Shown here: positions 6,631 through 12,302 of the stretch, one piece after another
How the letters are laid out: each line of letters starts with the position of its first letter
Numbering within the stretch: the first letter of the stretch is position 1
From: Bdellovibrionaceae bacterium UBA3535
GTDB lineage: Bacteria; Bdellovibrionota; Bdellovibrionia; Bdellovibrionales; UBA840
Length of the DNA: 14,733 bases
Direction: 5' to 3'
NCBI GenBank assembly: GCA_002376845.1
Contig: DFOS01000027.1
Location: 1 to 14,733 of the forward strand
Made by a program: the position numbers and the translations under genes
Notes under the pieces: generated by a model
The model's input: the letters and a program-made list of their open reading frames with translations, nothing else
Database searches by the model: none
What the model was told of the DNA's origin: nothing

Positions 6631-7035
6631 ATGCAAGCAAAAACAAAAACATATAAATACGGTAAATTCTCTTTCCGCGCTTACTTTAAAACAGCAGGCA
6701 ACGGTTATGAAGTAGGTCTTAAGCACGGCAAGAAGCACGTATTTATGGGCAACTTTATCACAAAAAAAGAAGCCAACGAGTGGTGGACCATTCTAAACAA
6801 AGAGTGCCGCAACTTTACAAACAAGTTCTGGATCAACAACAAAGGCGCTACTGCTAGCTTTTACACAAACTTTTTCTCTAAGCACCTTTACAAAAAGTAC
6901 TACACTTTCTTAAGCAAGGTTTTTGCTGGTTATAAAACTACTTATAACAAGACCTACCAAAGAGATGTTAAAAAATATCAAAAATTACGTCGCAACTGGT
7001 CGCCAAAAGAGGCTCCAGCTTTTAAAGCAGCTTAA
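6631..7035 (+). CDS. Small highly basic, aromatic-rich protein, possible AP2/integrase-arm-like fold
   Basis: I do not recognise a named family. The 134-residue product is very rich in Lys/Arg, Tyr, Phe and Trp, has no signal peptide and no long hydrophobic stretch, so it is likely cytoplasmic and nucleic-acid binding. Residues about 12-52 contain three probable beta strands followed by a helix, with GYEVGLKHGKKHVFMGNF then TKKEANEWW. This resembles the layout of AP2 domains and N-terminal arm-binding domains of phage integrases (inference only). The start at 6631 is fixed by AAAGGAGG seven bases upstream. Codon choice favours AAC, TTC, CGC and TAC, and the gene ends in a strong terminator; together these suggest high expression. 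It is probably monocistronic. Confidence 0.75.
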   Translation: MQAKTKTYKYGKFSFRAYFKTAGNGYEVGLKHGKKHVFMGNFITKKEANEWWTILNKECRNFTNKFWINNKGATASFYTNFFSKHLYKKYYTFLSKVFAGYKTTYNKTYQRDVKKYQKLRRNWSPKEAPAFKAA

Positions 7036-7057
7036 TTTTTATTTTTGCATTACATCT

Positions 7058-7088
7058 AAAAAGCAGCCTCTAATCGGGCTGCTTTTTT
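7058..7088. terminator. Strong bidirectional rho-independent terminator
   Basis: An 11-bp perfect stem, AAAAAGCAGCC (7058-7068) with GGCTGCTTTTT (7077-7087), closes an 8-nt loop. It is followed by a T-run on the plus strand and, read in reverse, by a T-run on the minus strand. It would end the basic-protein transcript and can also stop the operon arriving from the ferredoxin gene. Confidence 0.9.
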
Positions 7089-7090
7089 AT

Positions 7091-7129
7091 TGCGGGGATT
7101 TTTGCGGGGATTCTTGCGGGCTTTTCGGG
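7091..7129 (+). repeat. G-rich 12-nt tandem repeat with four G-tracts
   Basis: TGCGGGGATTYT occurs twice with 12-nt period (7091, 7103), followed by a partial copy TGCGGG (7115) and a degenerate CGGG. The G-tracts at 7094-7097, 7106-7109, 7118-7120 and 7127-7129 are separated by 8, 8 and 6 nt, so a loose G-quadruplex is conceivable. The stretch lies between the terminator and the 3' end of the convergent ferredoxin gene. Confidence 0.6.
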
Positions 7130-7143
7130 TGAGTGAATGAGGA

Positions 7144-7692
7144 TTAGATATCTTCGGACTCAGACTTGCCCTTATGCCTTTCACGGATACGCCGCAATTC
7201 GGCCTGCGCCGTTTCGGCATCTTCTAGGCGCTCATCCTCCACCATGGAAGCCAATTTCTCGTTAGCATATTGCGGATTGGCAGCACCAAACATCTCTAGC
7301 TCCTTACCATCTAGGATGATGGAGCCTTCCACTGCATAGGACTCGCGAGCTTCTTGCTCTTTGGCTCCGCGAGGCTTTTTCGTACTTACCCCACGCTTTT
7401 GCTTTTCAATTTGCTCGTTCATATCAATGGTCACATCACCAAAACACTTTAACTGACAAGACAAGCGTGAGTTATCAACAAAATAGGCGTTACCAATCAG
7501 TGCCAATTCTTCTTCTCCAGGAGGAAATACATTGTACTCCCCCTCTTTGATTTGCACGCGGCATTCAGCACAGGAGGGCAAGCCTCCACATACCGACTTG
7601 ATTTGAATCCCATTTTCTTTGGCAGCTTCCAATACACTGGTATTGGAATCAATTTCCACTTCTTTATCTAGTGGATCAAATTTCACCTTCAT
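7144..7692 (-). CDS. [2Fe-2S] ferredoxin with long charged C-terminal extension
   Basis: Residues 1 to about 92 form a plant/adrenodoxin-like ferredoxin domain. The cluster ligands are C35, C41 and C44 in SVCGGLPSCAEC plus C79 in LSCQLKC; C83 is an extra nearby cysteine. Residues about 93-182 are a low-complexity tail rich in Lys, Arg and Glu that is not part of the usual domain and may be helical or disordered. The gene is last in the zapA-cyclo-ligase-rny operon. Its ribosome binding site AAGGGGATGAG overlaps the end of rny, only 9 nt away, so translation is likely coupled. Ferredoxins carry single electrons; the partner here is unknown. The tail could mediate contact with RNA or a protein partner (speculation). 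Confidence 0.85.
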   Translation of the reverse strand: MKVKFDPLDKEVEIDSNTSVLEAAKENGIQIKSVCGGLPSCAECRVQIKEGEYNVFPPGEEELALIGNAYFVDNSRLSCQLKCFGDVTIDMNEQIEKQKRGVSTKKPRGAKEQEARESYAVEGSIILDGKELEMFGAANPQYANEKLASMVEDERLEDAETAQAELRRIRERHKGKSESEDI

Positions 7693-7701
7693 CTCATCCC
7701 C

Positions 7702-9279
7702 TTAGCGAGCGTGATCCACCGCACGTATCTCGCGAATCACGGCAACTTTAATTTGCCCTGGATAGGTCATCTCTTTTTCAATCTTACGAGCTATGTCTCG
7801 GCTTAGCACCACCGACTGTTGATCGTTGATTTTGGAGCCTTCCACAAAGACACGGATCTCGCGGCCTGCTTGCAGGGCAAAGGAACGAATCACGCCATCA
7901 AAAGAGTTGGCAACACTTTCTAGTTCTTCCACACGGTTCACAAAGGTCTCGTTGGTTTGCTTTCTAGCACCAGGTCTTGCGCTGGATAAGGCATCCGCTG
8001 CCTGCACCACCCATGCTAAGGGATGCGAGGGCTTTTCATCCTCATGATGCGCTCGGATTGCGTGAACGACCAATTCACTCTCGCCATAGCGTTTAGCAAA
8101 GTCAGCGCCAATCACTGCGTGCGAGCCTGCAACAGAATGATCCAAGGCCTTGCCTATATCATGCAGCAAGCCGGCTCGTCTTGCCGCCTTAACATCTAGT
8201 CCCAACTGATCGGCAATCATTCCCGCAATAAAGCCCACTTCGATGGAGTGGGTGTAGTTATTTTGCGTGTAGGATGTACGGTACTTCAGACTACCGATGA
8301 GCTTTAATATCTCTGGGTTAACACCTGTGATATCGAGCTCATGACAAGCTTTTTCACCGTCGGCTTGAATGGATTTAAACAAGCTTTTCTTTTCTTTATT
8401 AAGAACTTCTTCAATTCTAGACGGATGAATGCGGCCATCCTCAATTAGTTTTTCTAGGGTTCGCTTGGCCAACTCTCTTCGAACGGGATCAAAGCCTGAT
8501 ATCAGCACCGCATCTGGGCTTTCATCAATGATCACATCCACTCCGCAGGACATTTCCAAGGCTCGAATGTTTCGCCCTTCCTTACCAATGATTTTTCCCT
8601 TCACATCCTCGCTAGGCAGCTCCACCACCGAGGTGCTGCGCTCCACCACGTACTCACCGGAATAGCGCGAGATGGCTTGTGAAATAATTTTCTTGGCATT
8701 GCGTTCTGCATTGCTTTTGGCTTCCTCTTCAATTTTTAGCGCCAGTTTCGCCGCATCGATTTCACTTTCTCTTTTTACAATTTCTAGAATTTCTTTTTTC
8801 GCCTCTTCCGCACTGTAATTCGATACGCTCTCTAATTTTGCTCGATAATCACTTAAGAGCGATTGCAGTTTTTGCTCTTGCTCTTCGGATTTCTTTTCGG
8901 CGAGATCTAGCTTCTCTTCTCTAGCTCGCACCTTACGAAGCTTGTCCTGATATTCTTGTTCTTTTTGTTTGAGCTTGCGGTCCAGCGCTTTTTCCTTATC
9001 TTTATACTGCGACTCGGTTCGATCCAAACTCTGCATTTTGCGCTCAATATCGCGCTCGGTGGATTTTCGAATCTTATCTTCTAGCTGCTCGGCACGGCGA
9101 TTGGCATCACGTTCAATTTTGACAGCCTCCCTTTCTGCTTTGGCAACAATGCGCTCTGCTTCACGCGAGGCATTGTAGCGGCGCTTTTCATCCAAAAGAT
9201 TACGAAAGACATTCATCGCTATGGCCCCAAAGACTAGGGCTCCTGCTCCAACTCCTATTAACAATCCTAGGTTTTCCAT
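7702..9279 (-). CDS. rny: Ribonuclease Y
   Basis: RNase Y is a membrane-anchored endoribonuclease that starts mRNA decay. The 525-residue protein shows the full domain order: an N-terminal transmembrane helix (about 4-24), a long charged coiled coil (about 30-200), a KH RNA-binding domain with the GXXG loop in GKIIGKEGRN (228-237), and an HD phosphohydrolase domain with the metal-binding HD pair H373-D374 in LLHDIGKALDH. Length matches the family. Its ATG directly abuts the TAA of the upstream cyclo-ligase gene, with GAGGTG as ribosome binding site inside that gene's end, so the two are translationally coupled. The link zapA - cyclo-ligase - rny is a familiar arrangement in several bacterial groups. 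Confidence 0.97.
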   Translation of the reverse strand: MENLGLLIGVGAGALVFGAIAMNVFRNLLDEKRRYNASREAERIVAKAEREAVKIERDANRRAEQLEDKIRKSTERDIERKMQSLDRTESQYKDKEKALDRKLKQKEQEYQDKLRKVRAREEKLDLAEKKSEEQEQKLQSLLSDYRAKLESVSNYSAEEAKKEILEIVKRESEIDAAKLALKIEEEAKSNAERNAKKIISQAISRYSGEYVVERSTSVVELPSEDVKGKIIGKEGRNIRALEMSCGVDVIIDESPDAVLISGFDPVRRELAKRTLEKLIEDGRIHPSRIEEVLNKEKKSLFKSIQADGEKACHELDITGVNPEILKLIGSLKYRTSYTQNNYTHSIEVGFIAGMIADQLGLDVKAARRAGLLHDIGKALDHSVAGSHAVIGADFAKRYGESELVVHAIRAHHEDEKPSHPLAWVVQAADALSSARPGARKQTNETFVNRVEELESVANSFDGVIRSFALQAGREIRVFVEGSKINDQQSVVLSRDIARKIEKEMTYPGQIKVAVIREIRAVDHAR

Positions 9280-9840
9280 TTAATTCACCTCAATTATTTG
9301 TTCATCGGTTATAACAAAATCCATTTTCACATCAGTACTTTCTTGGGGAATCTCCTCTTTCATTAAAAACTCAAAGGTTAGGCCCACTTTTGTTTGTGAT
9401 AGATTTTGCAAGTATTTATCATAATAGGCTTTTCCCTTGCCTAGACGCTGACCTTTTGTGGAAAAAGCCAAGCCGGGAAGCAAAAAACCATCAATTTCAT
9501 TTGCATTTACTTTTTTTGCAAGTGCTGGATTGGGCTCAAGCACCTGCCATTTTGCATGTTTTTCAAAGGTATCTGGATTAGCCCGATAAAACGACATGCT
9601 TTGCCCTTCGCAGCGGGGAAAGACAAAGTCCTTATCAGGCCAACGAGAATAATCAATTTGCACCTCTAAAGAGAGCGGCATAAAAGCTGCCCAGCATTTA
9701 GCGTTTTGCTGACTAGCAAAGAACTTCGCCAAATTGCCTTCTACTTTTAGGGATTTTTGCTTGAGAAAGTCTTGTTGCTCTTGCAACAACAACCAAGCAT
9801 CTTTTCGCAACAGATCTTTCGATCGTTTTTGCAAAGCCAT
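9280..9840 (-). CDS. 5-formyltetrahydrofolate cyclo-ligase
   Basis: This cytosolic enzyme converts 5-formyl-THF to 5,10-methenyl-THF using ATP and recycles a storage folate. The 186-residue length is normal. The family signature PGLAFSTKGQRLGKGKAYYD (122-141) is present, although the usual GRGGGYYD is relaxed to GKGKAYYD. An N-terminal basic KRSKDLLRKD matches the expected ATP-contact region. A GGAGATG ribosome binding site lies before the ATG. The gene sits 29 nt after zapA and abuts rny. In many bacteria this gene (fau/ygfA) neighbours zapA and the 6S RNA gene, which makes the structured region upstream of zapA of interest. Confidence 0.92.
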   Translation of the reverse strand: MALQKRSKDLLRKDAWLLLQEQQDFLKQKSLKVEGNLAKFFASQQNAKCWAAFMPLSLEVQIDYSRWPDKDFVFPRCEGQSMSFYRANPDTFEKHAKWQVLEPNPALAKKVNANEIDGFLLPGLAFSTKGQRLGKGKAYYDKYLQNLSQTKVGLTFEFLMKEEIPQESTDVKMDFVITDEQIIEVN

Positions 9841-9869
9841 GATCCATCTCCAAAATTCAAGGAATCAAA

Positions 9870-10184
9870 CTATACGTTCAATTCTTTTTCATCATCAGGA
9901 GAATCCAAGCTTGCTAGAACACTTTCGGCATGATCACTTAAACGATCGAGTCGTTGTTTCGCTGTATTTTTTAATAAAATATAATCTTCAGCAATATTTA
10001 GAGCTGCCAATAATGCGGCATTTTGAATCGAAGGTGTCTTTTGATTTTCTAATGCTTTGCTTACGTTGGCATCGACAAGTTCAACCATCTCTTGAACTAG
10101 TTTCTCGGAATGTTCTGACAAAAGCTTCAGGGGTACGTCGGCGATAGTCACTTCATAAAGATTTTTTTTCGTATTCCCATTCAT
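9870..10184 (-). CDS. zapA: Cell division protein ZapA
   Basis: ZapA is a small cytoplasmic protein that bundles FtsZ filaments at the division ring. The 104-residue product fits the family in length and layout: an N-terminal strand pair (YEVTIADVPLKLL), a helix with the conserved LVDANVSKAL segment, and the signature ALLAALNIAEDYILLK (57-72) leading into a C-terminal coiled coil. It is the first gene of the operon with the cyclo-ligase, rny and ferredoxin genes. The C-terminal acidic end (DSPDDEKE) is variable in the family. A close promoter (extended -10 at 10211-10219) and possibly a more distant one (10467-10494) would drive it. Confidence 0.88.
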   Translation of the reverse strand: MNGNTKKNLYEVTIADVPLKLLSEHSEKLVQEMVELVDANVSKALENQKTPSIQNAALLAALNIAEDYILLKNTAKQRLDRLSDHAESVLASLDSPDDEKELNV

Positions 10185-10210
10185 ACCCTGATTTCCTTAA
10201 TGATAACAAG

Positions 10211-10243
10211 AGTCTAGCATAGATTCTGGCAACTTGCCTAGAA
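10211..10243 (-). promoter_or_regulatory. zapA promoter (extended -10) with overlapping inverted repeat
   Basis: On the minus strand TGC-TAGACT (10219-10211) is a good extended -10 about 27-35 nt upstream of zapA, with no clear -35 at 17 nt. Where the -35 should lie there is an inverted repeat: TTCT-GGCAA (10224-10232), one central base, then TTGCC-TAGAA (10234-10243). It is symmetrical except for one bulged base and could be an operator. Confidence 0.4.
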
Positions 10244-10261
10244 CAATGTGGCAGCGCTTCT

Positions 10262-10461
10262 ACTTTGGGCAAGAAGACTGGTTGATGACTCGTAGCAAAA
10301 TCTGGTGTTCAAAAGTCCCTTGGAGAAAATAGAGGCGGCTTGTATCCAAATGCTGCTGATTTCAACTACTTAGACTTCATTGCGGTGGAAGCATAGCATT
10401 GTTGAAATTCTTTACAGCTGTCGAACAAATCGCGCTGCTCAAGAAATACCCATAGCTAAGT
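10262..10461. ncRNA. Candidate structured RNA, possibly 6S-like; strand unresolved
   Basis: About 200 nt can fold into one long interrupted hairpin. Paired segments from outside in are 10266-10269/10449-10452, TTGA 10282-10285/TCAA 10439-10442, GTAGC 10292-10296/GCTGC 10434-10438, TGTTC 10306-10310/GAACA 10423-10427, GCTG 10352-10355/CAGC 10415-10418 and a perfect 8-bp ATTTCAAC 10359-10366/GTTGAAAT 10401-10408. A large asymmetric bubble covers 10311-10351, with a small internal stem TTGGA/TCCAA. This resembles 6S RNA in size and shape. For the plus strand: GTGTTC then AGTCCCTTGGAG and later TTACAGC recall the E. coli 6S bubble, and one pair is G-U only in that sense. For the minus strand: a sigma-70-like promoter starts transcription exactly at the base of the stem, in the direction of zapA. 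Confidence 0.35.
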
Positions 10462-10466
10462 GACTG

Positions 10467-10494
10467 ATATTACTAAATTTCGCCTGGCATGCAA
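10467..10494 (-). promoter_or_regulatory. Sigma-70-like promoter toward the structured region and zapA
   Basis: On the minus strand TTGCAT (10494-10489), a 16-nt spacer and TAATAT (10472-10467) form a plausible promoter with a predicted start near 10461, right at the outer stem of the structured region. It overlaps the sigma-54 promoter on the other strand, so the two could compete. Confidence 0.45.
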
Positions 10495-10500
10495 TATGCT
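10484..10500 (+). promoter_or_regulatory. Sigma-54 (RpoN) promoter of the secreted-protein gene
   Basis: CTGGCATGCAATATGCT matches the -24/-12 consensus YTGGCACGRNNNTTGCW at all but three defined positions. The invariant GG (10486-10487) and GC (10498-10499) are separated by exactly 10 nt. The start would be near 10511, leaving a 13-nt leader that contains the ribosome binding site AGGAGAG and ends at the ATG at 10524. A sigma-54 promoter needs an enhancer-binding activator; its site would probably lie in the inverted repeats upstream. Confidence 0.6.
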
Positions 10501-10523
10501 TTATTAATGGGTAGGAGAGAAAA

Positions 10524-10898
10524 ATGAATAACTTAAATTTAATCTTAGTAGCTTTACTTAGTGCGAACATTGCCTATGCAGATGTGAACCTTGGCACCGA
10601 TATGTCCGCAGATGTAACGGAGGGAGCCATTGACGGTGGACGTACAGCTTCATTAGTGAAGTCGCTAAAAATTTTTGGTAATGGATTAAAATCTACTTTA
10701 AAAGCTTTTAATCCGCGAGGCTTGGCAATTACAACCTCCAAAATGGTGCCAGGTGCAATCATTTTTGTGAAGAACGCAAAAACAAAGGCTGCAATTAGAG
10801 ACGGCCAAAGAAACACGAGCGTAAAGCTTAGTGATGAAACCAACGCCATTATCAGTGAAGATGGCATTTACCTACCAGTAGGGCAAGCAAGCAATTAA
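10524..10898 (+). CDS. Small secreted protein, unknown function, likely RpoN-dependent
   Basis: I do not recognise a family. The 124-residue product has a signal peptide (hydrophobic core 5-15, AYA at 17-19) and should be exported, leaving about 105 residues. The mature protein has no cysteine. It contains a basic amphipathic stretch (VKSLKIFGNGLKSTLKAF, 45-62), a mildly hydrophobic segment (MVPGAIIFVKN, 74-84) and a C-terminal part ending ISEDGIYLPVGQASN. A strong AGGAGAG site precedes the ATG and a sigma-54-type promoter sits just upstream. Its stop codon lies in a perfect palindrome shared with the convergent gene. Peripheral membrane association is possible but not shown. Confidence 0.7.
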   Translation: MNNLNLILVALLSANIAYADVNLGTDMSADVTEGAIDGGRTASLVKSLKIFGNGLKSTLKAFNPRGLAITTSKMVPGAIIFVKNAKTKAAIRDGQRNTSVKLSDETNAIISEDGIYLPVGQASN

Positions 10899-10908
10899 TT
10901 GCTTGCTT
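10885..10908. terminator. Perfect 24-bp palindrome at the convergent stop codons
   Basis: AAGCAAGCAATT (10885-10896) is followed directly by its exact reverse complement (10897-10908). Both stop codons lie at the centre: TAA at 10896-10898 on plus and at 10897-10895 on minus. In RNA it would form a stem of about 10 bp with a 4-nt loop, with only a weak T-run after it (GCTTGCTTTC). A bidirectional terminator or mRNA 3'-end stabiliser is the simplest reading. Confidence 0.6.
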
Positions 10909-12133
10909 TCGTCTTCTCGCTTTTTTGCGATTGTAATTCGAGATAAGTAAGTTCTTTTGTTTTTTTACAAATATCTATATAGATCTGATTACTAGCCAGC
11001 AATTTTTCTAGTCGATTTTTTGATTGTTTGGATTTTTTAGCTTGCGGATACCTGGCAAGCAAATCTTCCATATTATTACCAGCTCCGCCTTGGATGACCC
11101 CGTTATCATCATAAAAATACATAATCCCCTTTTCTGGTTTTTCTGCTGATGAGCTCTCATAGTGCATTTCAGTTTGAGTTTTTAAGTTTTCATCAAGACT
11201 CACCACACGGTAGCTCAAGCTTTTTTTTGCTTCACACTTAAGATAAGTGCCAGACTGTTCAGGTAATTTGGCATAATAAGTAAGATCTGCTAGGTAGCCG
11301 TAGGCAACTCCAGCGCTTAAAAGGGCCCCAATTAAAAGTTTTTCCCATTTATCCCCTTTGATTAGGCGATTGCCCAGTTTAAGACTTACGAGCAAGCCGC
11401 TGGCAACAGAATAAAAATCCAGAAAGCCATCCTTGCATTCTTTTTTGTCCTTAAAAAAAGTGATCTTGTCTTCTGATTTATACAACAAACATCCCGCCAA
11501 ACCGGTGGCCGATGTAAATAACAATTCTTTTCGACTAAACAATGTTAGACTGGCAGCACTAACAGCTCCCTGTGAGCACGACAATGTGCGATCCATATCA
11601 CTTTCATCCTCACTTCGATGCGCAATGGTATTGACGGCACATCCCAGTGATGCTGCACCTGCCACCCTGATCGCAAAATTACTAAACGCCCTGGCTACCG
11701 CACCACCAATAAGACTTGCCCCTGCGGCCAATGCGGGGGCAATGGCATAGGCTCTTGGTAAAAGCGGAAATGCTCCTGCCTGCTGCTCAGCCTTAAAGAT
11801 AGCAAGTTCCCCCCGCTTATCTAGCAACTTCACAAAGTAGCGATGCGATGGCGCCAGCTCAAAAACCAATGCGTTCTTTACCATATAGATTTTTGGTGGT
11901 TGAACCTTGGCTAATATTTTTTTATTACCCTCCCACTGCTTATCTTCTTTTACCTGAGCAAAAGTATTCTCATAAAAACTAGCAGCCGATTCGTATTTTT
12001 TTGCATCATTCATGATTTGCAAGAAAACTTGCCGCATAACCTTTTGATAGGCCTTATCAATCGCCGCCTCTTTGGGACTAGCACTTGCAAGTATTGGCAG
12101 AAAAAATGCAAATGCAAATATAAAAAACTTCAT
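10895..12133 (-). CDS. Exported or membrane-inserted protein with six cysteines, unknown function
   Basis: I do not recognise a family. The 412-residue product (numbered here with the extra GTG codon, 413) has a signal peptide with ASA near 18-20 and an N-terminal helical region (about 22-65). An Ala/Gly-rich hydrophobic stretch (about 128-168) and further hydrophobic segments around 203-218, 243-254 and 266-282 could insert into a membrane. A hydrophilic C-terminal region with YFYDDNGVIQGGAGNN (about 340-355) ends in a Lys-rich helix. Cysteines at 166, 187, 216, 234, 301 and 390 could pair in an oxidising compartment. I chose the ATG at 12133 over the GTG just before it; the ribosome binding site is weak. 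It converges on the small secreted protein and shares its stop palindrome. Confidence 0.65.
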   Translation of the reverse strand: MKFFIFAFAFFLPILASASPKEAAIDKAYQKVMRQVFLQIMNDAKKYESAASFYENTFAQVKEDKQWEGNKKILAKVQPPKIYMVKNALVFELAPSHRYFVKLLDKRGELAIFKAEQQAGAFPLLPRAYAIAPALAAGASLIGGAVARAFSNFAIRVAGAASLGCAVNTIAHRSEDESDMDRTLSCSQGAVSAASLTLFSRKELLFTSATGLAGCLLYKSEDKITFFKDKKECKDGFLDFYSVASGLLVSLKLGNRLIKGDKWEKLLIGALLSAGVAYGYLADLTYYAKLPEQSGTYLKCEAKKSLSYRVVSLDENLKTQTEMHYESSSAEKPEKGIMYFYDDNGVIQGGAGNNMEDLLARYPQAKKSKQSKNRLEKLLASNQIYIDICKKTKELTYLELQSQKSEKTKASN

Positions 12134-12264
12134 CACTTACTTATCGGCACTATCTTGTGGAGATTATAGAAGTTTTATATGTTCTAGATGATAGTTTAGG
12201 TAACAAAGCTCAGGCTTTTTGTATGGGGTGACGCAACAGCAACGCCTATGATCGATGGCACTGA

Positions 12265-12275
12265 CTAGAATCTAG
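12265..12275. promoter_or_regulatory. Small palindrome CTAGA-A-TCTAG in the 169-bp gap before the exported protein
   Basis: The 169-bp gap 12134-12302 holds no gene I can support. CTAGA and TCTAG flank one base about 130 nt upstream of the ATG at 12133. A similar TTAGA-G-TCTAA lies in the promoter at 14599-14626. A TATAAT (minus, 12168-12163) closer to the gene could be its -10, but no convincing -35 goes with it. Operator function is a guess. Confidence 0.2.
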
Positions 12276-12302
12276 CAGCAACGAAGCGGCGCCGATGAAA
12301 AA

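Noticed and set aside
6923..7132. Open frame ending in a CGDF-CGDS-CGLFG repeat
   Set aside because: It lies mostly out of frame within the basic-protein gene and runs through the terminator; the peptide repeat only mirrors the 12-nt DNA repeat.
10356..10369. 14-nt inverted match with 14656-14669 (CTGATTTCAACTAC)
   Set aside because: The identity stops sharply at both ends. A single 14-nt match is near the chance expectation for a window of this size.
12141..12150. Minus-strand GTGCCGATAA, also at 14684-14693, like a sigma-28 -10 element
   Set aside because: Neither copy has a TAAA-type -35 at the right distance, and the first is only a few bases before a start codon. A repeated 10-mer is expected by chance in this window.
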